Below, piece after piece: positions 1 to 13,414 of a DNA stretch of 64,000 bases; within the stretch, counting starts at the first letter, position 1, and each line of letters starts with the position of its first letter. This DNA is from Neocallimastix lanati (nom. inval.) (Eukaryota; Neocallimastigomycota; Neocallimastigomycetes; Neocallimastigales; Neocallimastigaceae): the NCBI GenBank assembly GCA_016946835.1, contig JACVTC010000130.1, forward strand, positions 235,001 to 299,000. Reading direction: 5' to 3'. The notes below the pieces were generated by a model. That model ran no database searches. It was given only the letters and a program-made list of their open reading frames with translations, and was not told the origin of the DNA. The position numbers and the translations under genes are program-made.

Positions 1-427
1 AAAGTATATATCTACTTTTTTATATGTATGGAATATTTGTATTTCCTTTTATTATTATTAATATTATTTATTTTTATTTTTTATTTTATTTTTATTTTTT
101 TTTTATTTTTATTTTTTTAAAAAAAGATATTTTAAAATTATATTATATAAATCAACAATTTTTTTTTTCTTTGGATTTTTATGATTATATCTATTATTTA
201 AAATAGCTATTAAATAAATATGAATGATATAATTATTAAATATATATACAAATTTAATAATTGTTTTATTAATAAATATATTCAAAAATATATATATATA
301 TTTATATATATTTAATTTTGAATTTTCAAAGAGCTAATGTATAATTTATTATTAATATTAATATTTATTATTATTATTATTTTATTTCATTTTTAATAAA
401 AAATTAACAATTTTTTTTTTTTTTGGA
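1..427. other. AT-rich intergenic DNA downstream of the first gene
   Basis: Almost entirely A/T with short poly-T runs and ATT/TA microsatellite stretches. A short plus-strand open frame here encodes only Phe/Tyr/Ile runs and is not credible. I see no gene, RNA or element. It is the 3' flank of the minus-strand gene that ends at 428. Confidence 0.6.
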
Positions 428-804
428 TTATTTTGGAATATAATATAGTGATGATGGATTGTTATAATAGTATTCAGTTTGATCTGGTGATGGTAAATAA
501 TTGTCATTTTTTATGTCTGGCTTCGTTTGTATCGTTGGAATGGTCATTAAATCGAATTGCTGAAATGAATTAATGCTAACTTTAGTATTATTGGAGGGTG
601 AAGAACAATCACTAACCGGTGATAATAAGATATTAATGTCATTAGCATAATTACAAGCATTACAACTATTAATATTATTCATACTATTAATTTTACTATT
701 AATGTCATTAGCATAATTAATATGACCGTTAACGTCATTAACGTCATTAAGGTTATTAATGCTATTAATATTAATATTATTATTAATATTATTATTATTA
801 TTAA

Positions 805-843
<39 letters not shown>

Positions 844-1846
844 TATCAATAATATTATTATTATTATGATATATGATATTTTGTTTTTCTATTAAAGAGT
901 CTGATAACGGCTCAGGTAAAATGGATAAAGAATGACAAGACATTTTGTTCGGTGGCTTAACATATTTTAAATATTTTAATTGATTATGGTTCTTTTCTCT
1001 TGAAAGTTTATTTAATGAACTTTCAACTTTGGCCATGAGATCATTTTCATAATTACAAATATGAGAATATTTTTCATTTTTACAGAGTTCCTTCCAAACT
1101 TTTGCAACATAATTACTATTAATAAATTCAGGTTTATTTTTAGATTTCATGAGAATGGTGGACCATAAAAGTTTCATTTGAATTGGATTTTTGGCAACAT
1201 CATGTAAAGCTTTACATAAACGTTCATAAGACGGTTTAATTTCAAATTCTTCCAATTGATCTAAAACTTTTCCACAAATTAAGTAACGATAGGCTTCTAT
1301 TTAAATTTTAAAATTAAATAAAAAATAAAAATAAAAATGAAAAAAAAAAAAAGTAAAAAAAAAAATGTATATATATATATATATAATTTATTAATAAATT
1401 TATTAAATGGATAAAAAAATAATAAAAATTAAATACCTTTTAATTATATATTATTTTTCCATTAATATAATACTTACGAGCTCTATAATAATTTTTTTTT
1501 TAATGGTATGTTGGTAAGGTTTTATTATGATTATAATAGTGTATCAAAAATAGAAATATTTGATTAGTATCATAATTAAATGCACATACACACACACACA
1601 CATATATATATATAAATATAATTTAACTTTAAATATTTACTGAGAAATATTCCATTTCATTTTAACATATTCATTAAAGGAATATCCTTGTTTCTTATAT
1701 TCTTTTGAATTTAAAGAAACTTGAATATCTTTTATTAAAGTAATGAAAGCTCTTTGTTTTTCAATTTGAGAAGATACACTGATATTTTCCATTTTTATAT
1801 CTATATAATTATTATTATTATTAAACAATTTTATATTTTGATTCAT
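428..1846 (-). CDS. Asn-rich protein with an HTH-like N-terminal region; three exons including a 5-nt microexon
   Basis: I do not recognise the function. Exons on the minus strand are 1846-1641, 1482-1478 (microexon) and 1296-428, giving 359 codons plus TAA. The introns are 1640-1483 (GTAAAT...TATAG) and 1477-1297 (GTAAGT...AATAG). Without the microexon the two large exons are out of frame; with it the junction reads NISQ-AQ-AYRYL. Residues about 35-130 are dense, non-repetitive and probably helical (motifs SFNEYVKMKWNIS, AYRYLICGKVLDQLEEFE, FINSNYVAKVWKELC). The 'S-F-x-E-Y-x-x-x-x-W-x-I-S-x-A-Q-A-Y-R' pattern recalls helix-turn-helix-like segments in some bacterial and phage proteins; that link is from memory. 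Residues about 175-250 are poly-Asn with Ile/Asp, followed by a Ser/Pro-rich tail. The start is the first ATG in the frame; an internal ATG at codon 19 is an alternative. A nuclear or DNA-associated role is only a guess. Confidence 0.7.
1478..1482 (-). other. 5-nt microexon (AGCTC)
   Basis: On the minus strand this reads TATTATAG|AGCTC|GTAAGTA: an acceptor and a consensus donor separated by five bases. It adds five nucleotides between phase-mismatched exons (1846-1641 and 1296-428), restores the frame and encodes Ala-Gln inside a motif that reads ISQAQAYRYL. Both flanking introns (158 and 181 nt) are AT-rich like the others here. Splicing is inferred from sequence only. Confidence 0.65.
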
Positions 1847-3365
1847 TATTAATAATGGATACGTATATTCTTTGTTCTACTTTTTATATTTTAATACAAT
1901 TATTTAAACAAAGAAAAAAAAAAAAAAAAAAAAGAAATTTTTTAAAAAAAAATATTTAATGAAACTTGTAGTAACTTATATGTATTTATTTATTAATAAA
2001 TATTTAATAAAAAATTCATATATTAATATATATTAAAAAAAAATAAAAAACTATCTTTCTTTTTTTTTTTTTTAAAAAAATATAAAAAAGACAAGTAATT
2101 TTTATTTATATTAAAAGAAATTAATTATATTTTCTTTCTTATTTGCGATTTCTAAATTTAGTTGACATTTTTTAAAATAAAAAGTTTAAATTTAAATGTT
2201 CCATTCAATACATTTTTATCTTTTTTTAAATAAAGAATTTCATTTCATTTCATTTCATTTTTTTTTTTTTTTTTTTTTTTGAAGATTTTATGTTTATATA
2301 TTAATATATTAAATTAATAATTTCAATTTTAATTATTTAAAATGTTAAAAAAAAATTTAATAATCTTATTTTATTATTTTCCAGTATTGAACTTAGCAAT
2401 AAAATAATTATAATATATATTATATTATAATCTATAAATAATCTATTATATAAAATATATATATTAATTATAGGTAATTTATGAATTACAATAGAATCAA
2501 TATTTTAAACATATTTATAATTTATTATACAACTGAATTTGTTTGGTGTAACAAAAATTATTTAAATATCATTAAATATATAATAATGAATTATTATTAA
2601 TTAATAATTTTTATATTATTATTATTATTATAATATATTTATTTTAATATATAAACATTAATATAAAAAAAAAATAAAAAAAAAAAAAATAATAAAAAAA
2701 ATCTAATATTTAAAACTTCACACTAAAAATAAAAGTGATAACACAGAATTAGGTTGGTAGATATATATAGAATTAAATTTTATTAAATGATCTTTTAAAT
2801 TGATAATTTTAATTATATTATTAATGGTAATTTATATTAATATATATATATATTTTGTGAACATTTACTATTTACCTTCAAACTTTTCATTTTATAATTA
2901 TTAACTTTATGGAATTAAAATAAATATATATAAAATATATATATATATATATAAAATTAATTAAATATATTTAATATTTCATGGTATAGCAAAATTTAAA
3001 GTTATATTTAGATATAAAGAGAAATTAGATATATATTTAATTATATAAATCTATATCTATATATATTATATATACTATAAAAATAATAACAAAAGAATTA
3101 AATAATTATTAATTATAAATTGATGTTTTTAAATGATATTTTAAAATAAATTATAAATATTATAATTAATAAGATTATTAAATTCATATTTATATAATTA
3201 AAAAATAATAAATAATATATATATATTATTTTATTTTATTTTGGATAATATAATAATATAAAAAAAAAAAAAAAAAACTAATGTATCAATCACTAATTTT
3301 TTTTATATTTTTTATATTTTTGACAAAAAAAATTTTTTTTTTACCTTTATAAATTAGTAAATAAT

Positions 3366-3399
<34 letters not shown>

Positions 3400-3577
3400 A
3401 TCATTACTTAACAAATATTTAAACATGGAACAATAATTTCTTATCTTTAATATAAAATAAATAAACTAATACTTTTCTGTTTTTATATATTATATATTAT
3501 ATATTATACATTATTATTATTAATTATTATTAATAACATATAAATTTTTATTAAACTTGATAAAAACATTATTATTA

Positions 3578-3657
<80 letters not shown>

Positions 3658-4407
3658 TAATGTTATTATTAATTTATTATAAATAATAAATTTATAAAAT
3701 TTTCAAAAGAATAAATTTTGATAAATAAGTACATATACAAATAAATTGAGATCTATCTAATCTAAATGGAATTATTTTTTTAAATTGTATAAATATAATA
3801 GTTAAATTGCATTATTAAAGATTTTTATTTAATTCAAAGCTTAATTATAATAATCTAAAAAGAAAAGCTTTTAATTATAATAATTAAAATTTGATAGAAA
3901 AAAAAATTACATATGCATTCTTTATTTAATATTTAATAAAATAAATATTTTCAATTTATAATTATATATCCATATTATATTATAAATTTTATATTTGGTA
4001 ACTGGATAATCGTATTATCTTTATATACTTTTTTTTTTTAAATAATGAAAAAGGTATATATAAAAAATATTTTATTAGTACTTATCATATAAGTTTTCCA
4101 AAAAAAATAAATAAATAAATAAAAATAAATAATAATAAAAATAAAAATAAAATAAAAAATAATAATAAAAATAAAATAAATAGAAATATAAAACTTTATA
4201 TTAAATCATATTTTTAATCCTAATATCATTTCAAACAATATTTAATTTAACTTACAATTTAATATTAAAAAAAAATGATGAACTGTATAATGTACTAATA
4301 TTTTTTTTTTTTTAAAATAGATATTGTTAATAATCAATAAAGATTAATAATTTTTCTTATTTATTAGAATTTATTATGGTTTTAATATTTTTATTACCAT
4401 TTTTCTT
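1847..4407. other. AT-rich intergenic DNA
   Basis: No convincing coding, RNA or element signal on either strand. It holds poly-A/T runs, TTTCA repeats near 2235-2262, TA microsatellites and a trinucleotide array at 3578-3654. It is the upstream flank of the minus-strand gene ending at 1846, so the promoter of that gene should lie within the first few hundred bases. I see no recognisable promoter motif beyond ubiquitous AT-rich DNA. Confidence 0.5.
3578..3654. repeat. (ATT)n trinucleotide microsatellite
   Basis: About 25 nearly perfect TTA/ATT units in a row. Similar arrays recur through the window, at about 5581-5680, 53103-53177 and 53930-53979. Confidence 0.9.
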
Positions 4408-4760
4408 TTATTTATTTTGGAAATAATTTAAGAATTTTGATTTTTTTTTTTTTTTTTTTAATTTCGTATTAGTAATATACTTAAAATTAAACATTATCAA
4501 TAGTATATTGAAATATCTCCACCTATTATAGTACCAAATAATAATACACTCTATAAATTTTATAGAATAGGAAACACCTGTAGAAGTTGAATAAGTAGTC
4601 GTTCCTGATTTATTTTCCTTTGAATTTTTATCTTCTAAAATGCCATTAATACCACTGTTTTTCCTCCCTTCTAAATCTTCTATCTCCATCTCACCAAATT
4701 TTTAATGCAGAAAGGAAAATTCATTTAACGTTAAATCAAAAATCATTTTGTATTAAATCA
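4408..4760 (-). other. Coding-like island, possible exon or gene remnant
   Basis: Sequence complexity rises clearly between about 4550 and 4760 compared with its flanks. On the minus strand an open stretch from about 4689 encodes a charged and Ser/Thr-rich run (EIEDLEGRKNSG, then ENKSGTTTYSTSTG) before decaying into poly-Lys/Phe. Just upstream lies another short open stretch (MIFDLTLNEFSFLH) in a different frame. No domain is recognised. It could be one exon of a small gene, a decayed gene, or chance. No clear donor and acceptor pair lets me build a model. Confidence 0.2.
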
Positions 4761-4898
4761 TATATTAAATATTTTTCTATTTTTTAACTAATTTATAAAT
4801 TTAAATGGATACATCATAACTCTATACTATATCTATTGAAAATAAAACTAAGTATAACGAAAAAAAAAAATTTACCATTTATCTATATTAAGTAATAA

Positions 4899-4961
<63 letters not shown>

Positions 4962-5222
4962 TATTTTTTCTATTTTTATTTATTATTTATTTCTTTATTC
5001 TTTATTATTTATTTTAAATAAGTAATAAATATATGTGTTAAGAAAATTTTATTATTATTACATATTAAGTTTTTGTTATAATTTATTATTTTAACAATTA
5101 TTCTTATTTTTTATTTTTTTTTCTTTAAAGAAAAAAAATCATATTAATAAAGTTTAAAAAAGAGACACCTATATTATAAAAAAAAATAATATTTATAGTT
5201 TTAATTATATTTATTATTTCTT

Positions 5223-5253
<31 letters not shown>

Positions 5254-5594
5254 GCTAATGAATATTTAATGAATATTTTACTAATAATTCTCTAAATTTT
5301 AATATTTTTAAAATGTTAACATATTTTATTCATATTTAAATCTAATATCTTATATTTAACAATATATATATCAATACATCAAAATATTAATCTCATTGTT
5401 CAAAATATATTACCATAATTAAGAAATTTATTTTTAATATCCGTATTTAACAATAAGAAATATTAATAAGAATAATATTTTGAGTTTTTATTAATAGAAA
5501 ATATTATTAATTATATAAAATTAAAAAAAAAAAAAATTCATATTATAATTTTTATTTTTATTTATTTTGAAACAAATAATTAATAATAATAATA

Positions 5595-5682
<88 letters not shown>

Positions 5683-5914
5683 TATAAAAATAAAGAATTA
5701 AAAAAATAAAAAAATCAAGTCAATGTTAATTAAATATTTACCATTCATAATATTTCATAATATAACGTATAATATCATTTAAACAATTAATAAAAAATAG
5801 TTTCTCTCTCTTAAAAATTAAAAATAACATAAATAAATAGATATATTGAAAATATTTTCACTTTATTTTAAATATGTTTAATATTCTATATAATATATAT
5901 TTAGTATTCTATTA

Positions 5915-5953
<39 letters not shown>

Positions 5954-8288
5954 TAATCTAAAAAACAAAACTACAATATAAGATAATAATAATTTTTATT
6001 ATTTATGTAATTTTTTAATTAACATTAAATGAAATTAAAAAATAAAATAAAATTAAAATGATAAATTATAAAAATATTAATTAATAAAACGCTATTATTT
6101 CATATAAATATTGAATGAAACATTTTTTTTACCATTATTTTTATTTTTATTGTATAAAATAACTTTTGTTCCTTTTTTTTTGTATATATATATATATATA
6201 CATATATTTATATATAACATTGAAAAAAATTTATTAAATTTTTAAAAAATTTGTGTTATTATTAAAATATATATGGATAATGAATGAGGAAAAAACAATA
6301 AAAAAAAAAAAAAAAATGGAAAAAATACAAATAGAATGAAAAATAATAAATAATAAATATGTAAATAGATAATTTATAGTCTTTTTAAAAATTTTTTAAA
6401 ATAAAACATGAAAGATGATTATTCCTATTTTTTAAATATAAATAATTAATGCTTATATCAATTTATTTTAAAAAAAAAAAAATTAAAAATAATGAAATAA
6501 AATTTATTATATATATATATTATATAATTATATTGTTTCATTATAAAAACCAAAATAGATCTTATTTTATTAATTGGTTAAAGGAATATTTTATATTTAT
6601 ACATATTTATATAATTTATATATAAACATAAAAATATTCCTTTTATATTTATATTATTTATATTATTTATATTATTGTATATATATATATATATATTTTT
6701 TTTTTTTATTATTTTTAATTTTTCTTTAAATAATAAAAGATTAAAGTTCATAATAATTGCGGCTATAAAAAAAATTAAATAATAAAATATGCCCCATAAC
6801 TTTATTATATATAATAATTTTTGTCTCATCTAAATTTAATATATAAATTACCGTTTTTAATATTTATTTTATCAATTTTTTAAATTATTTAAATTCGTAT
6901 TGGTCAATATTTTTTTGAATGAGATTATTTTTTAAAAAATTTCAATTTCCTGTAGAAAAACAATAAAAAAAAATATTAAAACTATTAAATATCTATTTAT
7001 TTATTTTTATATATATAATTTAATTAATTAATTAATAAATAAATAAATTAAATAAATAAATTTATTTATTTATTTATTTTTTTTTTAGACTAAAAAAAAC
7101 CTTTTTTAATTTATAATAATAATAAAATTACACAAATTTAATGAAAAAATAAATATTAAATAAATAAATAATTGAATAATAAATAAATAAATAAATAAAT
7201 AAATAAATTAAAATTTATTATTAGTGGTTTATTTATTTTTATCTTGGCTTTAATTAATAATAATATTTTTAAATAGTTTTTGTAAAACAATAAAATTTCT
7301 ATAATAATTTTCTTTTTTTTTTTTTTTCTGTTCTTTTTTTTTCTTTGATTAATCTTTTACATATTAATGAAAAGTAAAAATAACGAAATATGAATAAATA
7401 GATAGAATAGAGAATTAGAAATATCAAATTTATAACAAATTCATAACAATTGTTAAAATTGGAATTTTTTAAAAAAAAACTTTTTATTATGAAATTTATT
7501 ATTAAAAATGATTAATATCAAAATTAATTTTATATACTTTTATGTCAATATGACTTTGGTTTATTTTTAATTTATATTTTATTAATACAAAATAAAATAA
7601 AATATAATTAAAAAAAAAATAAACTATAAATAGTTAACAACAATGATTTAATTTATTATTCTATTATTTATTATTTAATTATTTATTAATTATTCAATTA
7701 TTTATTATTTAATTATTTATTATTATGTTTAATTTTAAAAATGTTTCAAAATAAATGAAAATAAAATTCCGTAATAATAAAAATATTTTCCATTGATATT
7801 AACTCTAAATATTATTTTAATTTTCATTAACTTATTTCATATTGTGAATAATAAAATTAAAAAAAAAAAAAAAAAAAATTAAATTGATGAATGATTGAAT
7901 AATAATTATTGTTGATAAATAAATTTCATTTTTTAAATTAATATAATTTTTTTTTTTTAAAAAAAAAAAAAAAATTAATAATAAATTTTATTTTTATATT
8001 TTTTTTATTTTTTAGTTTTTTTTTTTCATTAATATTAATTAATATTTAAATTTATTATTAGTAAATTTAAAGAAATTAAATTAATATAGATTTTTATTAA
8101 AAGAAATAAAAAAAAAAAAAAGTATAAAAATAAATCAAAATTCACTTTTTTTTTTTTTTTTTATATATATATATTTATATATATAAGTATTTAGAAATTT
8201 ATATATTTTATATAATAAGAATCAAAATAAATTATTATTAATTTTAAAAATAATAAAGAATTTCTAATTTAATTTATTATAAAAAAAA
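4761..8288. other. AT-rich intergenic DNA upstream of the pectinesterase gene
   Basis: A/T-dominated with a 57-base poly-T run (4903-4959), a (TAA)n array (5581-5680), TTTA/AAAT runs near 7015-7205 and several shorter homopolymers. Open frames here are Ile/Phe/Asn/Lys-rich and not credible. The last few hundred bases should contain the pectinesterase promoter; I cannot point to a specific element. Confidence 0.5.
4903..4959. repeat. 57-base poly-T tract
   Basis: An uninterrupted T run, one of the longest of many in this window. Comparable runs occur at 46999-47037, 49751-49791 (as A), 51581-51624 (as A) and 56890-56926. Exact lengths of such runs are error-prone in assemblies. Confidence 0.9.
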
Positions 8289-9623
8289 ATGAACTATATT
8301 ATTAGATCAATATTTTTATTATTAATAATTCAAATAACTTTTGCTTTTGATCAGAAAAAGCTTCCAAAGAATGCTTTTATTGTAGCAAAGGATGGTTCTG
8401 GAAAATATAAAACTGTAAAATACTTTTTATTTTATTTTATTTCTCAAAAAAAAAAAAATAAATAAATAAAAAAAAAAAAAGATAAATTCAAATTTAAATA
8501 GTAGTAATATTAATTAATAACATTACTAATTAATTTATAATTATTATCATTTTATCATTTTATCATTTTATCATTTATTATAAAAATAGATTCAAGCTGC
8601 TGTAAATGCTTTATCTACAAATGCTAATGCTGAAAGAGTTATTTATATTAAGAATGGTACTTACAAGGAACAAGTTACCATTAAGAAGAAATATGTTACT
8701 TTAATTGGTCAAAATAAGGATAAGGTTATCATTACTAACAATTTAAATAATGCTAAAACTGGTAGTAGTTCTGAATGTGCTACCGTTAGAGTTCAAGCTG
8801 ATTACTTTAAAGCTTTCGATGTCACCTTTGAAAATACTGCTCCATTCCCAGGTAAAAATGCTCAAGCTCCAGCTTTCTACTCCTACGGTAATAAGCACTT
8901 TTTCCAAAATTGTAACTTTTTAAGTTATCAAGATACCTTACTTTCTTACCATGGTACTCATTACTTCAAAAAATGTTATATTCGTGGAGTTACCGATTTT
9001 ATTTGGGGTTATGGTCGTGCTGTTTTTGATGGTTGTATTCTTCATATTGTTAACAAAGGAAGCAAAATTGCCTATATTACTGCTAGTGTAATATATATAA
9101 TTAATAATAATAAACTTATTTTCTAAATAATAATATTTTATATTAATTTATTATTTTTTTTATTTATTAATTAATTTATTTATTAATTTATTAATTTATT
9201 AATTTATTAATTTATAACTTTTTTTTTATTTATTAATTCATTAATTTACTATAAAAAAAAAAAAAATAGGGTAATGAAGATAGTAACTTTAAAAATGGTG
9301 GTTTCCTTATTTCTAATTCTAAAGTTACAGTTGATAAAGGTGTAACCTATTACTTAGGTCGTTTATGGAAAAAGAATTGCTATGTTATTTTCAACAATAC
9401 TGAACTTCCAGGATCTCAATTAAATAAACAAGGATGGTTAACTTTCTCTGGTTATGATAATTACAAGAAAACTTCCAAGGTTGGTGAATACAAATGCTAT
9501 GGTAATAACTATTCAGCCTCTGGTCGTGTTTCCTATGCCACTAAATTTACGAGTGTTCCATCTATTAAAAGTTTTCTTGGTGGAGATATTTCATATGCTA
9601 CTAATAGTGTTTACTTCAAATAA
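8289..9623 (+). CDS. Secreted pectinesterase (carbohydrate esterase family 8), three exons
   Basis: Removes methyl esters from pectin outside the cell, releasing methanol and exposing galacturonan to lyases and hydrolases. Exons are 8289-8414, 8590-9087 and 9270-9623; introns are GTAAAA...ATAG and GTAATA...ATAG, both phase 0; the product is 325 aa. Residues 1 to about 19 form a hydrophobic signal peptide (MNYIIRSIFLLLIIQ...). Family landmarks are in order: GTYKE (65-69), Gln134 in NAQAP, QDTL with Asp157, DFIWG with Asp178, and LGRLW with Arg239 and Trp241. By family knowledge the two Asp are the acid/base and nucleophile and the Arg stabilises the intermediate. The length matches a single catalytic domain; no dockerin or carbohydrate-binding module is attached, so it is probably a free enzyme rather than a cellulosome subunit. 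The coding exons are less AT-rich than the introns and flanks. Confidence 0.93.
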
Positions 9624-10694
9624 ATTATTGAATATTAATCATAAATAATAATAATAGTAATAATTATAATAAAAAATAAAAGTAAAAAAAAAATATAATA
9701 AATAAAAAAATAAAATAAAACTTTATTTGAGTTTACATAGACAGACATAGTACTATCAATTCCCAATTCTAAATAAACTCTATTCATAGAAGATTAAAAA
9801 AAAAATCAATATAGAAATATATAAATATATATATATATTAATTTAATTATATATTTCCAAAATGTTTGTAATTTTATTGTAAATGAATGTTGAAAACCAA
9901 ATAATTGCATATAATAATATTGTGAATTTAAAAAAATAAATAAATAAATAAATAAATAAAAATCAATAATTAATAACTAATAATTAAAATAAAATGATAT
10001 TTTCTTATAAAATTTATATTAATTTTATTATAACTTTTTCAATATTTTTACAATATATGAAATTTGTGTTTTCAATATATATTTTATCTAAATATTTATA
10101 TATGTATATTATATTATTATTATAATTGATACTTTTATATATTTATATATTTTTCTTTTTTTTTTCTTTTCTTTTTTTTTTTTTTTGTCATTTTACACAA
10201 AAAATGAAATATAGCATGAATTAATCACACATTTCAACCTAATATACTATAATTTATTTTTTTTTCTTTGTTATTATTATAGTTTTAATTATTAAAATAA
10301 TTCTAATAATTTATAATTTATATTGGTTTATATTATTTTATAATAAAATAAAATAAAATAATAAAAAATAATATATTTCTATTTTTTTTTTTTTTTTATC
10401 ACATTATAAATAATTATTTAAATAATATTCATTATTTCTATATTCATGTAACAAATTTTTTATAAATAATTATTAAGTAATAATAATAATTGTTTATTAT
10501 TGTATATTCATATATTCATATATATATTTTATTATAATATTATTTAAAATTTCTATACAAATATTATTATTATTTTTTATAAATAATAATGTATAATAAT
10601 TAATCATGATAATTATTAATATTTTAACATTTTTTTTTAATTTACTCAATAAAAAAAAAAAAAAAAAAATTATATATATAAAATAATCTATTAA

Positions 10695-10730
<36 letters not shown>

Positions 10731-10904
10731 TATTTTATTATAAATAATACTATAATTATTTTAAATATACAATATAAAAAATAATAGAATATATATAGAT
10801 AGTAATATAAAATTTTATTTTATATATTTATACAAAATTTCTTTTAACAAATTTTAATGGTGATATTTTTTTTTTATAAAAATAATATAAATAAATAGAG
10901 TTTA
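9624..10904. other. AT-rich intergenic DNA
   Basis: The 3' flank of the pectinesterase gene, then low-complexity A/T with AAAT repeats (about 9930-9960) and poly-T tracts (a 41-base run near 10698-10729). No gene or element recognised. Confidence 0.5.
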
Positions 10905-11661
10905 GTTAGAAATGGTGGTACCAAAAGCTCATGAAGGTGAGCTCAACGGCACTGTATAATTGTTAATAAATCATAGAAATTTTATAATGGAGAATAATAA
11001 AGGTCTATTGAGTTAAATATTTATTTTTTAAAAATTTAAATCTGTAATAAAAGTAAATCCTCATTTTTTTTTTTTAAAATTTAAATCTGTAATAATAGTA
11101 AATCCTCATTTTTAAAGCTGGTATTGTTTCTTAGTTTCCGTCTATACTTTTCCAGCTAGGTTTTTTTTTATTTTATTTTTTTATTTCCTTAATACCTTTC
11201 ATTTTATAGTTGAATTTTTTCAAACATAGCAAGAGAATCTATCTTGTTGGTAAAATGGCATGAAAGAATAACTTCTTTGATTCTGTTCGCTTTTTTTTTT
11301 TTTTTTTAAGGTATTTATAATTGCTTCAACTTTATTAGCTCATATTATATTATGAAAATCGATAAGGTCTTTTCTGATAAACTTCATAAACCCATATTTT
11401 TGTCTCGGATCGCCAAGAAAATGGAGGAATATAAAACAATAGGAAAAAAATGAAAGGGACTCTGATTAACAAAAAATCATAAGAAAGGCTGACTACCTAT
11501 ACAAACAAACTTTATAGGTTTTTCCCTTTATATTTAAACCGAAAAAAAAAAAAACACCACCAACATTTAGTTAATTGAATGAAAAAAAAAAAAAAAATCA
11601 ATCCCATTTATGACAGACTTGCCGAATTTGCCTTTCTTCATTTCAACATTTTTGAATTTAA

Positions 11662-11704
<43 letters not shown>

Positions 11705-11950
11705 TGTATAGGTATAAAATAAACCGTTCTTCTCTCTTTTCGTTAAGACGTCTACTCGTATTATTTTTCGTTTCGTCAAATGGATTCTCCCCCTTAACTC
11801 GAGTTAAGATTTGACTAAATTTCGTTTATTATCTTCAATCCTAATTTCTGATCAATGGGGGACAATACTGAAAACCTATCGGAAACTCTTATGCTTTGAA
11901 TCACTCTCGTGAATCATCTTCCGTCCCAAAACTTTATATAAATATTAGAT
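10905..11950. other. Less AT-rich island, probably a decayed mobile-element remnant
   Basis: Base composition shifts abruptly to mixed sequence. Near 10925 there is a GGTACC palindrome, then a perfect small hairpin (AGCTCA...TGAGCT). A roughly 50-bp segment is tandemly duplicated at about 11030-11115 (shared 'AAATTTAAATCTGTAATAA'). Around 11855 'ATGGGGGACA' resembles the polypurine-tract/LTR junction of Ty3/gypsy elements, followed about 70 bp later by a TATATAAATA stretch. No open frame of useful length and no recognisable protein motif survive. An old LTR-element scrap is the best guess; a non-coding transcript is possible. Confidence 0.3.
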
Positions 11951-13373
11951 GTTTCTTATTAATAATTTATACATTATCTAATGTTAAGGATGTAAACACA
12001 TAACATATAAAATAATAAAATATTTAAATTAAAAAAAAAAAAAAATTTTTTTTTTCATTATTATTAACAACTATAGTCATTATGTACTATTTTTTGTTTA
12101 ATTTTTTTTTTTTTTTTTTAATATTATTATTTAATATTTAATAATTATATATATTTCTTATTATTTAAAAAAATTTAATATTTCATAATTATTATTTTCT
12201 ATTTAAAAATTTAATATTTTTTTAATCATTTCTTATTATTTAAAATTTTAATATTTTATTAATTATTACTTATTACTTATTATTTATTTATTTATTTATA
12301 TCTTATTTATTTATTTATTTTATTTCATTCATTTATTTAATTTTATTTATTTATTTATATATTATTTATTTATTTTTTATTTATTTATTTATATTTTATT
12401 TATTTATTTTAAATAGAAAATTTTTTAAATTTTAAAAATTTTAAAATTTTATTTTTTAAATTAAATTTTAGGTTACACAAATCAACACTTTTTTTTTTTT
12501 TTTTAAAAAAACTTTTTATTATGAAATTGATGAAATAACTCATCAATTATTATATCCTATCATCATATTTATTATCATTTTTCATTATTATTAGTATTGG
12601 TATTATTAGTTAAATTTAATTCACTATTTAAATATTTATATCACAGTATAAAATCATTAGTATAAAACAAAAAATGAAATTTCTTTCTATTTTTAAGTGC
12701 TTTTTACGAGAGAAAAATATTATATAATGAATTAAAAAATAAAAATAAAATGATAATAAAAAAATATTTTAGTACCAAGGGAAAAAAAAATTTTTTTTAT
12801 GTGAACTATTATTATAATTGTTAATGTAATGTATATAATAATATAATCTTCAAATAGTAAAAGTTATATTATTAAATATTAAAACGTCTTAATTTTAGTA
12901 TTATTTTCTTATTATTATTAATATTAAATCAGTTAAAAAAAAATAAAATAATAATTAAATTAAAAACAAAAAGCAACAACAAAGAAAAAAAAAAAAAAAA
13001 GATAAATAATAATAATAATTAATAATATTAATATTTAAAAGAAAAAAAAGAAAAATTAAAAAATGATTTATTTTTCAATAATTAGCAAAAAAAAAAAAGT
13101 TTTATATTATATATAATACTCTGTTAAAAATATTTTCAATTGATAATAATCTTTTTAATAATTTATTATTAAATTTAATAATAAGTCTTTCACCTGTATT
13201 GTTATATCAATTAATTAATACCCATTTAAGAATATGTTCATTTATTTTCAAAAAAAAATTAAATATTATATTAAGTATTAAGTATATATTTATCAAATTA
13301 TTTAATCTATTAAAACAATAAATAAAGAATATAAAGTATAAAAAAAAAATTTTTTTATTAATTAATATATCAT

Positions 13374-13414
<41 letters not shown>

